Assembly (NCBI GenBank): GCA_018384375.1
Contig: JAHAYJ010000115.1
Coordinates: 1 to 33,063, forward strand
Direction of reading: 5' to 3'
Length of the DNA stretch: 33,063 nucleotides
Source of the DNA: Lachnospiraceae bacterium
Lineage (GTDB): Bacteria; Bacillota; Clostridia; Lachnospirales; Lachnospiraceae
Under the pieces are notes generated by a model, which was not told the origin of the DNA, ran no database searches, and saw nothing but the letters and a program-made list of their open reading frames with translations. Every line of letters begins with the position of its first letter. The stretch's first letter is position 1. A program made the position numbers and the translations under genes. Below are positions 23,856-32,533 of the stretch, piece after piece.

Positions 23856-26651
23856 TTAGGCACCGATATATTCATTGTCATCGGGTATCTCTTCAAGCGG
23901 CTTATCAAAAATAAACTTGATTTCCTTCAGCTTTAAACCATTCTGTGCAAAATATAATCTGTACGGAGCATATTTAAATCTAGGAATAACCTTCTTTTCG
24001 ATGGTGCGCCATTCTCCTCCTGTGCCGTTAAAGGTAAACACTCCGGAAGGTGTGCTTAAGTAAAACAGGGAAACCGACATCTGCGCCAATTCGGAAAGGT
24101 CTGACTTTGCAGTCAGCTGTACTCTATATCCACCCACCTTTTCAACATCCAGTGCAATCACATACTCTGAACCTTTCACGGCTTCCACTTCTTCAAGGTT
24201 AATGGTCAGATCTCCATTAAGCTTGTGGTAGGTAAGCTCCACTTCTTCTGCCATTCCAGCAGTGTTTTCGCCAATAACCTCCACTTTCGTTTCTTCTTCA
24301 TGCATTCTTTTATAAGCATGAGTATTTAAAAGGAATTTGCATATGTTCATGGCATTTCTCTGAAGTTCTCCCAGCGTAAGCGTTCCTACCTCCAGGGAAT
24401 CAAGTGTATTGTCACCTGAACTGTTAATATCGGATTGCGCGCATACCATATAAATATCATTCTGTGCTCTTGCCATTGCCGCAAAGTTTGTCTTGTTTGC
24501 CGGAACGCCTTCTTCATTGATCATGGCCCACCAGTCGGTCATGACAATTCCCTCAAAGCCCCACTCTTCACGAAGAATGACTGTATTTAAGTCATAGCTC
24601 CCCGCTGTCCAAAGGCCGTTGACTGCGCCGTAGGTGGTCATAACAGAATCGCATTTCCCTTCCTTTACCGCAATTTCAAAGCCCTTCAGATAGATTTCCC
24701 TTAGGGCCCTTTCTGATACAACAGAGTTCAGCTCGTGCCTCTTTGTCTCCTGATTATTTGCGCAGAAATGCTTAGCCGTTCCTGTCACCCCTGCCCGATG
24801 CATTCCCTGAAACTGTGCTGCAGCCATCTTACCGGTAAGCACGGGATCCTCGGAAAAGTACTCAAAATTTCTTCCATTTAACGGATGTCTGTGAATATTC
24901 ATTCCCGGTCCCAAGAGGGCATCCACTTTATTTTTCACCATTTCAATACCGGTGAAGGCATAAAGCTCCTCTACGAGCTCCGTGTTGAAGGTACTTGCAA
25001 GAAGGGTGCCATTCGGCAGACTAAACGCCTTCATACCACTGTCAAGACGCATTCCGGAGGGACCGTCATCACAGCATCCGCATGGAATTCCAAAGTTCTT
25101 GAGGTTCTCGGAAACACCACCAAAGGCTGCTGCGGTACCGGCGGTTACCTTGGGGCTTCCCATTCCCTCACCGCGAATGATACAGGACAAATCCTCTGCA
25201 GAAAGCTGTGCAATGAATTTCTCCATAGATACCTTACCGTTTTTGACATCAGACAGCTTATAGCCCTGATCTCCTGTAATTGTATATTCTACCGGTATAT
25301 TTTTTGCACGCCTTTCGGAAGGGCTTTCCTTTCTTGCCGGAGCCTCCTCATAGACCATGACAAGACTTCCATCCTCACTGCACTGTGGCTTCATCCGTCT
25401 GAATTTTTTCTCCGGTGCAAGTGCCTGCGAGAGCCTTTCCAGTACCTTCGTCTCCTTCAGTTCAAAGCTGCCTGCTTCCTTTACATTCCTTACACTGTTT
25501 CCTGCAAAAAGAACATACTCGCCCTTTTCCATTACATAGGAAGATGCGGTTCCCGTAACACCGGTCTCATCATAGGAAGCCAGATAGCTATAAGGAACTG
25601 TCAATTCAAGTTCCTGAGTCTGTCCGGGCTCTAACTCTGCAGTTTTTGCAAATGCTACCAATACCCTTGCAGGTTTACCCAGCATTCCCTGAGGCGTGGA
25701 TGCATAAACCTGCACCACCTCTTTCCCCCCATTTTTCCCGGTGTTCCTGACAGCTACTGTCAGCTTCACGCCATCCTTTTCCTGCACAAAAGCTGTTGTT
25801 TCCATCGTAAAGCTTGTATAGGAAAGACCAAACCCGAAGGGATAGCGCACCTTGTCCCTTGCAACTGTCTCAAAATAACGATAACCTACATAAATATCTT
25901 CCTCATACACATCCTTATCCAGATTTCCGAAATTGCTGTCAGAAGGATAATCCTCAATTTTGTAAGCAATGGTATCCGGCAGCTTTCCGGAAGGATTCAC
26001 CTTGCCGGTAAGAACATCCACCGTTCCCAGGCCACCGATCATTCCGCCCTGCCATGCATAAAGAACCGCATCCGGATGAAAGCTGTCTTCAAAGCTCATG
26101 TCCATGATATTTCCGACGTTCAAAACGACGATCATTTTATCAAAAGCGCTGCGTACCTTCGCAAGCATATCCTCTTCCAGATCATTGAGGCGATAGGAGC
26201 CGGGATGATCTAAGTTATCCTGGTCCTCCCCTGCAGTTCTCCCGATAATAACAATCGCATAATCGGATTCACGCGCCGCCTGCAACACCAGTTCATCGGA
26301 TAGTGGCATTTCTTCCTGAGACCAGGGTTCATTTCCCCAGCCTACTCCTTCATTAAAAGGATGTGTTTTTTCCCATTCTTGATAAACACTCAAAAGCCTC
26401 TGGTTTACCTTAACACAATCACTATCAAGGAGTGCATCCAGAATACCGGTCACATGATCCACATTTACCATACCGCCTGAACCGGTTCCGCTCTTATAAT
26501 AGCTGAGCTGAATCCGCCCAAATACGGAAACCGTACTTCCTGTCTGAATCGGAAGTACATTCTTTTCATTTTTCAGAAGGATCTGCCCCTCTGCTACTGC
26601 ACGTCTTGCCACATCAGCATATTTGTCAAGATCCAAAATCATTTCTGCCAT
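23856..26651 (-). CDS. Glycoside hydrolase family 3 beta-glycosidase, circularly permuted domain order
   Basis: 931 residues from the ATG at 26651, chosen for GGGAGG 5 bases upstream over the ATG at 26669. The alpha/beta sandwich that is normally second comes first (VLPIQTGSTVSVFG, GRTAGEDQDNL with the candidate acid/base Glu142, then VDVLTGKVNPSGKLPDT). The fibronectin-III-like domain follows (about 260-405: YPFGFGLSYTSF, GKEVVQVY). The TIM barrel comes last (about 480-790), with DDGPSGMR, GPGMNIHRHPLNGRNFEYFSEDP, GTAKHFCANNQE and nucleophile Asp706 in GIVMTDWWA. A C-terminal beta domain may bind carbohydrate. No signal peptide, so intracellular. A divergent AraC regulator is next to it. The sugar specificity cannot be read off. 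Confidence 0.92.
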   Translation of the reverse strand: MAEMILDLDKYADVARRAVAEGQILLKNEKNVLPIQTGSTVSVFGRIQLSYYKSGTGSGGMVNVDHVTGILDALLDSDCVKVNQRLLSVYQEWEKTHPFNEGVGWGNEPWSQEEMPLSDELVLQAARESDYAIVIIGRTAGEDQDNLDHPGSYRLNDLEEDMLAKVRSAFDKMIVVLNVGNIMDMSFEDSFHPDAVLYAWQGGMIGGLGTVDVLTGKVNPSGKLPDTIAYKIEDYPSDSNFGNLDKDVYEEDIYVGYRYFETVARDKVRYPFGFGLSYTSFTMETTAFVQEKDGVKLTVAVRNTGKNGGKEVVQVYASTPQGMLGKPARVLVAFAKTAELEPGQTQELELTVPYSYLASYDETGVTGTASSYVMEKGEYVLFAGNSVRNVKEAGSFELKETKVLERLSQALAPEKKFRRMKPQCSEDGSLVMVYEEAPARKESPSERRAKNIPVEYTITGDQGYKLSDVKNGKVSMEKFIAQLSAEDLSCIIRGEGMGSPKVTAGTAAAFGGVSENLKNFGIPCGCCDDGPSGMRLDSGMKAFSLPNGTLLASTFNTELVEELYAFTGIEMVKNKVDALLGPGMNIHRHPLNGRNFEYFSEDPVLTGKMAAAQFQGMHRAGVTGTAKHFCANNQETKRHELNSVVSERALREIYLKGFEIAVKEGKCDSVMTTYGAVNGLWTAGSYDLNTVILREEWGFEGIVMTDWWAMINEEGVPANKTNFAAMARAQNDIYMVCAQSDINSSGDNTLDSLEVGTLTLGELQRNAMNICKFLLNTHAYKRMHEEETKVEVIGENTAGMAEEVELTYHKLNGDLTINLEEVEAVKGSEYVIALDVEKVGGYRVQLTAKSDLSELAQMSVSLFYLSTPSGVFTFNGTGGEWRTIEKKVIPRFKYAPYRLYFAQNGLKLKEIKFIFDKPLEEIPDDNEYIGA

Positions 26652-26747
26652 AGCCGCCTCCCAAATCATATAAGATTTATTTATGTTCAGTCTATCCTTT
26701 CTTTGAACACATGGCTATATCTTTTTTGCACAGTTTTTATGTCGATA

Positions 26748-26777
26748 TTGACATTTTAGTAAAGAGAAATGTATTAT
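26748..26777 (+). promoter_or_regulatory. Candidate promoter for the AraC gene
   Basis: TTGACA (26748-26753), 18-nt spacer, TATTAT (26772-26777) on the plus strand, 54 bases before the ATG. On the other strand TTGACC (26793-26798), 16 nt, TAATAC (26771-26776) may serve the GH3 gene; that one is weaker. Confidence 0.6.
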
Positions 26778-26831
26778 TTTTATATAATGTAAGGTCAATT
26801 TTATCTACGAAAAGTTTATGAGGATTTTAAA

Positions 26832-27674
26832 ATGGGAACCTATTCACATGAGATTATCAATGATGACACCCGATTACAGCTTCATTTCGCAATGATCACT
26901 GCCACAAACGACTATACCCCTCTGCACTGGCACGGTCATCTGGAAATCATCTTTATCTTAAAAGGATACATGACCGCTTACATCAATGATCAGAAATATA
27001 CCTTGTCAAGGAATGATCTTCTCATTGTCAATGCCAAGGAGCTGCACACAACAAGAACCTGGTCTGAAGTGCAATATCTCTTATTACAGATACCGTATGC
27101 CTATCTGGCACGTGTACTTGACAATGTTTCCCTGATTCACTTTCAGGAATTCTTTCCATCTATTACGATGAGTTCTGCCCAGAAGGAGATGTGTGACCGC
27201 CTCTTCGAACTGGCGTCCATCTATAAAGAGAAGGAAGACGGATATCTTCTGCGCTTCTCTTCTATCATGTATGAATTTCTTTATCTTCTTTACCGGAATT
27301 ATTCTCACAAAATCAGCCGGGAAACCAAGGATAAGGAAAACAGAAACTTTGAGCGGATGGAGGAAGTCCTCCGGTATGTGAAGGTTCATTACAAAGAAAA
27401 CATTTCTCTTGACGAAGTGTCCGGACTTTTGCATGTCAGTCCGGAATATTTTTGCCGATTATTCAAAAAACACACCGGTCAGACCTTCCTGGAATATCTG
27501 AACACGGTGCGAATGTTTCATTTTTATCAGGAGCTTACCACCACTGATTACAGCATTACCGAGCTGCTAAATCGAAACGGGATCTCGAATTATAAGGTGT
27601 TCAGTCGCTCCTTCAAGGACACCTATGGTGCACCGCCCGCCAAGCTGCGCCGGCAGCTGAACTCCCGCCAATAA
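26832..27674 (+). CDS. AraC family regulator with cupin sensor domain
   Basis: 280 residues; GAGGA lies 7 bases before the ATG at 26832. The N-terminal cupin domain has the HWHGHLEIIFILKG stretch (His32, His34, His36) typical of sugar-sensing AraC proteins. The C-terminal about 100 residues carry two helix-turn-helix motifs (LDEVSGLLHVSPEYFCRLFK and ITELLNRNGISNYKVFSRSF). Divergent from the GH3 gene, so likely its regulator (inference). It ends against the LRR protein gene on the opposite strand with a one-base gap. Confidence 0.9.
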   Translation: MGTYSHEIINDDTRLQLHFAMITATNDYTPLHWHGHLEIIFILKGYMTAYINDQKYTLSRNDLLIVNAKELHTTRTWSEVQYLLLQIPYAYLARVLDNVSLIHFQEFFPSITMSSAQKEMCDRLFELASIYKEKEDGYLLRFSSIMYEFLYLLYRNYSHKISRETKDKENRNFERMEEVLRYVKVHYKENISLDEVSGLLHVSPEYFCRLFKKHTGQTFLEYLNTVRMFHFYQELTTTDYSITELLNRNGISNYKVFSRSFKDTYGAPPAKLRRQLNSRQ

Positions 27675-27675
27675 T

Positions 27676-28572
27676 TCAGTCCAGCGACAGTGCATCAAAG
27701 AAATCCACACTCTCCATCTCCTGTGCCTTATAGCGCATCAGGTATCCCTTCATCTCCGGGTACTGTTCGCCCATCTCAGATAAAAGCATGTCGTAGTTTT
27801 CCTCACTCACGCAGCCGGCATCTGTAAATGCCGTATAATAGTCCTGCTCATTACCGTGCTCCCGAAAAACAACCTCCCAGGCGGCCTCACTCTCACAGCC
27901 CTTGGTATGCTCTCTCAGATAGCCTTGCAGCTCCTCCCGGAATTCCTCCGGAAGCTCCACGGGATTCATCAGCCGCAGGAAACACAGTCTTGATTTTGCC
28001 CGCCGGCGCTCCGCAAGGTACAGGTCAAGGTTTGACATGATATCCTCCTCCCCGCAGTAGACCATATTCAGATAGCCGTCCTCGTCCGGCTGCTCAAGAA
28101 ACCATTTCAATCTTGCGTCAAACCGCATGATCCACTCCTGGCTTCCTGCTTCCTTGGGTGTAAAAAGATATTCCGTCTCCATCTTGACAGGCACTGCACC
28201 AAGCAGCATTCCGCTTTGATATTCCCTGGCAGAATCCTCATGCAGATGCCAGATCCCCTTTAATGCACCGCATTCCTTAAAAATGCTTTTGCCCATTCGC
28301 AGATTGCGTCTGGGAAACCACACGCCGGTCAGATTGCTGCAATAGGCAAATGCCCAGTCTCCGATCTCCTGAAGTTCTCCGGGCAGGCAGATTTCCTTCA
28401 GCTGCTTGCGGCTTAAAAACGCCTTCCGCTCAATCCTGAAAACCGGAATTCCTTCAATCGTATCCGGCAATTCCACTCTGCTCTTTTCCACCCGGCAGGC
28501 GGTAATTGCAATTCCTTCATCTCGAATTTCATAGGAAAGGCGCCCGCCTTCCATTTCCAGTTCCTTTTCCAT
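27676..28572 (-). CDS. LRR_5-type leucine-rich repeat protein, third gene of VWA-MoxR set
   Basis: 298 residues, no signal peptide or membrane helix. Residues about 30-110 hold three BspA/LRR_5-type units (VELPDTIEGIPVFRIERKAF, LKEICLPGELQEIGDWAF, LTGVWFPRRNLRMGKSIF). The remainder (about 130-298) is helical, acidic and rich in Tyr and Met and is not a family I recognise. The gene starts 2 bases after the MoxR gene stop on the same strand, so it is part of that operon and may supply a substrate-recruiting arm. Because most LRR_5 proteins are secreted, an intracellular one is uncommon. Confidence 0.75.
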   Translation of the reverse strand: MEKELEMEGGRLSYEIRDEGIAITACRVEKSRVELPDTIEGIPVFRIERKAFLSRKQLKEICLPGELQEIGDWAFAYCSNLTGVWFPRRNLRMGKSIFKECGALKGIWHLHEDSAREYQSGMLLGAVPVKMETEYLFTPKEAGSQEWIMRFDARLKWFLEQPDEDGYLNMVYCGEEDIMSNLDLYLAERRRAKSRLCFLRLMNPVELPEEFREELQGYLREHTKGCESEAAWEVVFREHGNEQDYYTAFTDAGCVSEENYDMLLSEMGEQYPEMKGYLMRYKAQEMESVDFFDALSLD

Positions 28573-28574
28573 CT

Positions 28575-30116
28575 CTAGATTCCTTCTAAGTGTAACGCTG
28601 CAATTTCCTCCTGCAGCCCTCCCTGACGCTCTTGGAGCATCAGTTCTCGGTTGTGTCTTTCATAGGCCGGACAGCCAAACTGCCCGATGAAGCGCGCGCT
28701 GTCATTATTTACGGTAAGCTCTGTCACGAGGATCAGCATTTCATTTCCGTCCGGGAACGCCTTTTCTGCAAAGGCAAACAGATTCTCCATCCGCGCCCTT
28801 GTCCTTGCTGTCTTCTGCTTCAGTTCTGCCGTTAGACCGTCAAAAGCAGCCTTCAGAATGTCAAAAGCTGCTTCGCCGGAAGCACCTTCCAGCAGAATCT
28901 GCTTTTTCTGCTCCTCCAAAAAGCGCAGGATTCTTTTCCCTTTTCTCCGCTCTGCTTCTGACAAACTTCCTGCCATCTGTGCCGATTCCAGCTTCTTTCT
29001 CCTTGCATTCATCTGATTTTCCAGCATCTGCTCCACCGAAACCGTCTGCGTTTTCAGTTCCTCCTCTGAAAGCTTTGACACAGCCGCCTTAATCGCCTTG
29101 AGGCACCCAACAAGCTCCATCAGATAATCACTGATCTCCATGTCCTCACGGGCTTCACTGAGTACCTTATCAATCAACATTCCAAGCAAGGAAATCCTCT
29201 CATCAAATGCTGCCTTAGCTGCCCGTTCAGCAGTCTGCTCCGCCGCTGTTCCCGCCAGGATTTCTTCTGTCTGATATTCCTTTTTGTACTTATTGAACAG
29301 GTCATAATACGCTGTGAATTCTCTCACCACCCGGTCATTGCGCAAATATTGCTCCACCAGTGTCTCATCAACCTTCATGCCCTCTTCCTCATAAAGGGAA
29401 AGAATTTCCGAAAGATCCTCCCATCCTCTGGCGGTCACATAGCTCCTGCCGTTTACTGTGGTTTCTATCTTATAGAAATATTCCTTTTTCAATTCCAGGA
29501 AATTCAGGATTGCCGCATGAAGACCTTTCTGCTGGGCATATTCCTTCCACACCTTATAATCTGCCTCCACATCAAGGACCTTCAGTCTGTCCATGGTCAC
29601 AACATCAAACTCCCGAACCGACTTATTGTATTCCGGTGGGTTCCCTGCCGTCACAATGACCCAGCCATCCGGCACCTGATGACGTCCAAATACCTTATAT
29701 TGCAAAAACTGAAGCATGGAAGGGGCAAGTGTTTCGGACACACAGTTGATCTCATCCAGGAAAAGAATTCCCTCGGTGATCCCGCTTTTTTCCATCACTT
29801 CATAGATGGATGCAATGATCTCGCTCATGGTGTATTCCGACACATCAAATTTCATTCCCTGATATTCCCGGTGGGAGATAAAAGGAAGCCCCAGCGCAGA
29901 CTGTCTGGTGTGATGGGTCATGGAATAAGAAACCAACGCAATGTTCAGATCCTGTGCGATCTGCTCCATGACCGCCGTCTTACCGATACCGGGTGCCCCC
30001 AGCAGGAAAATAGGTCTCTGGCGTACCACCGGTATCCGATATTCTCCGAATTCATCCTTTTTCAGGTAAAGACGGACCGTACTTTCAATATAATCCTTTG
30101 CCTGTTTAATGTTCAA
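28575..30116 (-). CDS. MoxR-type AAA+ ATPase
   Basis: 513 residues. The AAA+ module: Walker A GAPGIGKT (40-47), Walker B GILFLDEINC (116-125), sensor/arginine region WVIVTAGNPPEYNKSVREFD (152-171) and the lid at about 185-245. The long C-terminal region (about 280-440) is charged and mainly coiled-coil, longer than in common MoxR proteins (about 320 residues). MoxR proteins pair with VWA proteins as chaperone-like machines for metal or cofactor insertion or complex assembly. The VWA gene lies 3 bases upstream and the LRR gene 2 bases downstream. Confidence 0.88.
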   Translation of the reverse strand: MNIKQAKDYIESTVRLYLKKDEFGEYRIPVVRQRPIFLLGAPGIGKTAVMEQIAQDLNIALVSYSMTHHTRQSALGLPFISHREYQGMKFDVSEYTMSEIIASIYEVMEKSGITEGILFLDEINCVSETLAPSMLQFLQYKVFGRHQVPDGWVIVTAGNPPEYNKSVREFDVVTMDRLKVLDVEADYKVWKEYAQQKGLHAAILNFLELKKEYFYKIETTVNGRSYVTARGWEDLSEILSLYEEEGMKVDETLVEQYLRNDRVVREFTAYYDLFNKYKKEYQTEEILAGTAAEQTAERAAKAAFDERISLLGMLIDKVLSEAREDMEISDYLMELVGCLKAIKAAVSKLSEEELKTQTVSVEQMLENQMNARRKKLESAQMAGSLSEAERRKGKRILRFLEEQKKQILLEGASGEAAFDILKAAFDGLTAELKQKTARTRARMENLFAFAEKAFPDGNEMLILVTELTVNNDSARFIGQFGCPAYERHNRELMLQERQGGLQEEIAALHLEGI

Positions 30117-30119
30117 AGC

Positions 30120-31412
30120 CTATTCCTCCAATTCCTCATAGTCAAGAAGCACCTTTACCGCCCAGGGTGGCACATCCGGTCCCTCATCTCCATTATCCAG
30201 AAAAACAAACATCACATCATAGGGTGGCATCTTCTGTGGGTAAACACCGTACCCATCCGTAAAGTAAACCAATCCCTTTAGATTTTCAAACTCACCCTTA
30301 TTAAGAAGCTCCTCCACGTGCGCAAATACCGGTCTGAAATCCGTGGAGCCAAAGCCGGTCAGCTTCTCATTTTTCAAAAAATAATCCAGATCATCCGCAC
30401 CGGTGATCTTTGTATCCCGCTGTACCTCGTGGTCACACTGGATAATATGCACATTCATTTTCTTAAAAAAGGTATCCGATCCGCTCAAGATCGCATAGGT
30501 CTTCTGCAAAAAAGCCTGCACCAGCGAGCCACGGCAGGATGCCGAGGTATCAATGGCTATCACAAAGTCTCTGATCTTCCTGCTGTCCCTGTATTCCAGC
30601 GGTTCCACAAGCGGCATATTTCCATAAGTCTTAAGGCCATAGGTGTAGTAAATGTAATCAAACTCGTCATCATTGATCTGCATGTCCTCATTCATCACTG
30701 TAAATCGTGAGAGCAGATCACTGTAACGGACTCTGTCCTTCACTGCCTGTGCAAGGTTCTTTTCAATGCTCTCCGACTTCGTTTTCCCCCGGGAAAAGGA
30801 TTTCAGATCAGCCTGAACCCGCTCGCTGAGCTTTTTCCACTGCTGCGGTGTAATTGCAAGCTCCTCCCTGGGCTCCCAATACACATGAGAATCCATAAAA
30901 AAAAGGAGGGATAGTTCACCGCGCTCCTTTGCACTGATGCCAAAATTCTTAAAATATCGATAGAGTTTCTCCGCATTCAAAGCACCGATTTCCTGTCGAA
31001 TGCCCCGAAGCTTCCGCTCCTTCTCCTCATCAGAGCGTAACCCCAAGCCCGGCATTTCCAGTTCCAGAATGGCTGCTTCCACTGCCATATCTGCCGATAA
31101 TTTCCACAATTCCTTGTCCAGCTTGTCATAGCGGAAGCTATGATAGAAAATCAGATGAAATAAAATGTGAAGATACATCCGCACAGCAAAAGCCGGCTCC
31201 TCCTGATAGCTTTTCAAGAGGAAAACCGGATCATAGTACAGCTTCTCTCCATCCGACGCAAATCCGGAAAGTCCCCTGCGCTGCTCGGCCTTCAGTGCCG
31301 AAAGCGCCACATCCAGGAACCTCATATTTACCAGAATGCTGTCCCTTGCATAATCCATGACTTTCCGGGCAATCAGTTCTATTTTTTCTGTGTTATTGTC
31401 TTTATCGCTCAT
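30120..31412 (-). CDS. VWA-like protein (DUF2201 type) with degenerate metallopeptidase domain
   Basis: 430 residues. The N-terminal part (about 20-200) resembles the putative metallopeptidase domain of DUF2201 proteins, but the usual HExxH reads HILFH (82-86, with His91): both His remain and the catalytic Glu is Ile. The C-terminal VWA-like domain (about 280-425) has a complete MIDAS: DTSAS (288-292), GSTD (355-358) and YFTDGYG (393-399). It is the partner of the MoxR ATPase directly downstream. The operon appears to begin with the dCMP deaminase gene, 5 bases upstream. Confidence 0.85.
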   Translation of the reverse strand: MSDKDNNTEKIELIARKVMDYARDSILVNMRFLDVALSALKAEQRRGLSGFASDGEKLYYDPVFLLKSYQEEPAFAVRMYLHILFHLIFYHSFRYDKLDKELWKLSADMAVEAAILELEMPGLGLRSDEEKERKLRGIRQEIGALNAEKLYRYFKNFGISAKERGELSLLFFMDSHVYWEPREELAITPQQWKKLSERVQADLKSFSRGKTKSESIEKNLAQAVKDRVRYSDLLSRFTVMNEDMQINDDEFDYIYYTYGLKTYGNMPLVEPLEYRDSRKIRDFVIAIDTSASCRGSLVQAFLQKTYAILSGSDTFFKKMNVHIIQCDHEVQRDTKITGADDLDYFLKNEKLTGFGSTDFRPVFAHVEELLNKGEFENLKGLVYFTDGYGVYPQKMPPYDVMFVFLDNGDEGPDVPPWAVKVLLDYEELEE

Positions 31413-31417
31413 GCTGC

Positions 31418-31909
31418 CTAATATCCTCTGGTTCCGCTTAAAGACTCATCGTTGTCAATCCAATCCTGCACCTCTACAACACGATAATCATCTCTGCTGT
31501 CTCTGATATAGACTCTTTTGATCCCGGCATTAATGATCTGGCGTTTACACATGGAGCAGCTGTTAGAATTGGCAATATAATCTCCTGTCTGGGCATCCAC
31601 GCCCGCAAGATACATATCACTGCCGATCATTTTATCTCTGGATGCACTGATGATCGCATTCGCCTCTGCATGGACACTCCTGCACAGTTCATATCGCTCG
31701 CCCCGCGGAATGCTGAGTTCCTGCCGGATACAGGTTCCGATGTCCGTACAGTTCTTCCTTCCTCTAGGTGCTCCCACATACCCGGTTGCGATCACTTCAT
31801 CATTCTTGACGATAACCGCACCGTATTTTCTTCGAAGACAGGTACTTCTCTGAGAAACCGTCTCCGCAAGATCCAGATAATAGTTGATTTTATCACGCCG
31901 TTCTATCAT
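31418..31909 (-). CDS. dCMP deaminase / cytidine deaminase-fold protein (ComEB-like)
   Basis: 163 residues. The zinc site is complete: His80 and Glu82 in SVHAEANAI, and Cys118 and Cys121 in SCSMCKR. The insertion with a CTDIGTC region between the strands is as in ComEB/dCMP deaminases, which turn dCMP to dUMP for thymidylate synthesis. GGGAGG precedes the ATG at 31909. A terminator-like hairpin whose loop contains TATAAT lies 60 bases upstream and may supply the promoter. Confidence 0.9.
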   Translation of the reverse strand: MIERRDKINYYLDLAETVSQRSTCLRRKYGAVIVKNDEVIATGYVGAPRGRKNCTDIGTCIRQELSIPRGERYELCRSVHAEANAIISASRDKMIGSDMYLAGVDAQTGDYIANSNSCSMCKRQIINAGIKRVYIRDSRDDYRVVEVQDWIDNDESLSGTRGY

Positions 31910-31951
31910 TCGTACCGCCTCCCTGTTTTCTTACCGGAATGTAACAGTCAA

Positions 31952-31989
31952 CAAAAAACTCTTTTAGGGCTATTATACCCTAAAAGAGT
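31952..31989 (-). terminator. Terminator of the MarR-flavodoxin operon
   Basis: ACTCTTTTAGGG (31958-31969) pairs perfectly with CCCTAAAAGAGT (31978-31989) around an 8-nt loop. On the minus strand the stem is followed by TTTTTTGTT. The loop reads TATAATAG on the minus strand, so it could also hold a -10 for the dCMP deaminase gene. Confidence 0.88.
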
Positions 31990-32011
31990 CTAAAACAAAA
32001 GTAAATTCCTG

Positions 32012-32533
32012 TTACGCCTCCAGATTTTTGACATATTCCACAAGCGGATCTATGTAACTTTTATCACACTCATCAAAGGAACCCGCGATCATACGCTCCA
32101 TTTCAAGATCTTCCTCCGTTTTGTCAGCCTTACCCGCAAGCATTTTCTTAAGCATTTTCATCATCATTTTTTCCACGGGACTCATCTTCTCATAATTTAG
32201 ACCGCTATGCATATAGAAATAGGGAATTCTCTTTCTCTCCTCCTCTGTAAAATTTCTTGCGGCAGATGCCTCAATCATCTCCGTTGCCTCCTGCGGAGTC
32301 GCTCCGGTCTGGAAAACGATCATCTGCCCGGTATACAGCTTTTTGATTTTGGCAAGTCCGTTAATGCTTCCGCCGATGGAGCCACCGCCATAGATCACCA
32401 GCTCATAATCCTTCAATTTTTTTGCTGATTCCTGCTTGATGCTTACCGCTTCGCAGCCAAGAGCCTGCGCGATCCACTCTGCGTATCTTTTGGTAAATCC
32501 CGTACTGGTCTTATAAACTACTATCTTTTTCAA
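32012..32533 (-). CDS. Flavodoxin domain protein
   Basis: 173 residues. The FMN phosphate loop KTSTGFTKRYAEWIA is at about residues 8-22, followed by YGGGSIGGSINGL. It resembles the Flavodoxin_5/HemG-like group. The C-terminal region after about 105 is helical and Met-rich (KMMMKMLKKMLAG). It overlaps the MarR gene by 23 bases, so the two form an operon; the MarR protein probably controls it. Electron partner is unknown. Confidence 0.82.
   Translation of the reverse strand: MKKIVVYKTSTGFTKRYAEWIAQALGCEAVSIKQESAKKLKDYELVIYGGGSIGGSINGLAKIKKLYTGQMIVFQTGATPQEATEMIEASAARNFTEEERKRIPYFYMHSGLNYEKMSPVEKMMMKMLKKMLAGKADKTEEDLEMERMIAGSFDECDKSYIDPLVEYVKNLEA

Noticed and set aside
29349-30281. A 310-residue frame on the plus strand opposite the MoxR gene
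   Set aside because: It lies antisense to a well-supported AAA+ gene, is rich in His, Leu and Ile without a recognisable domain, and has no ribosome site.
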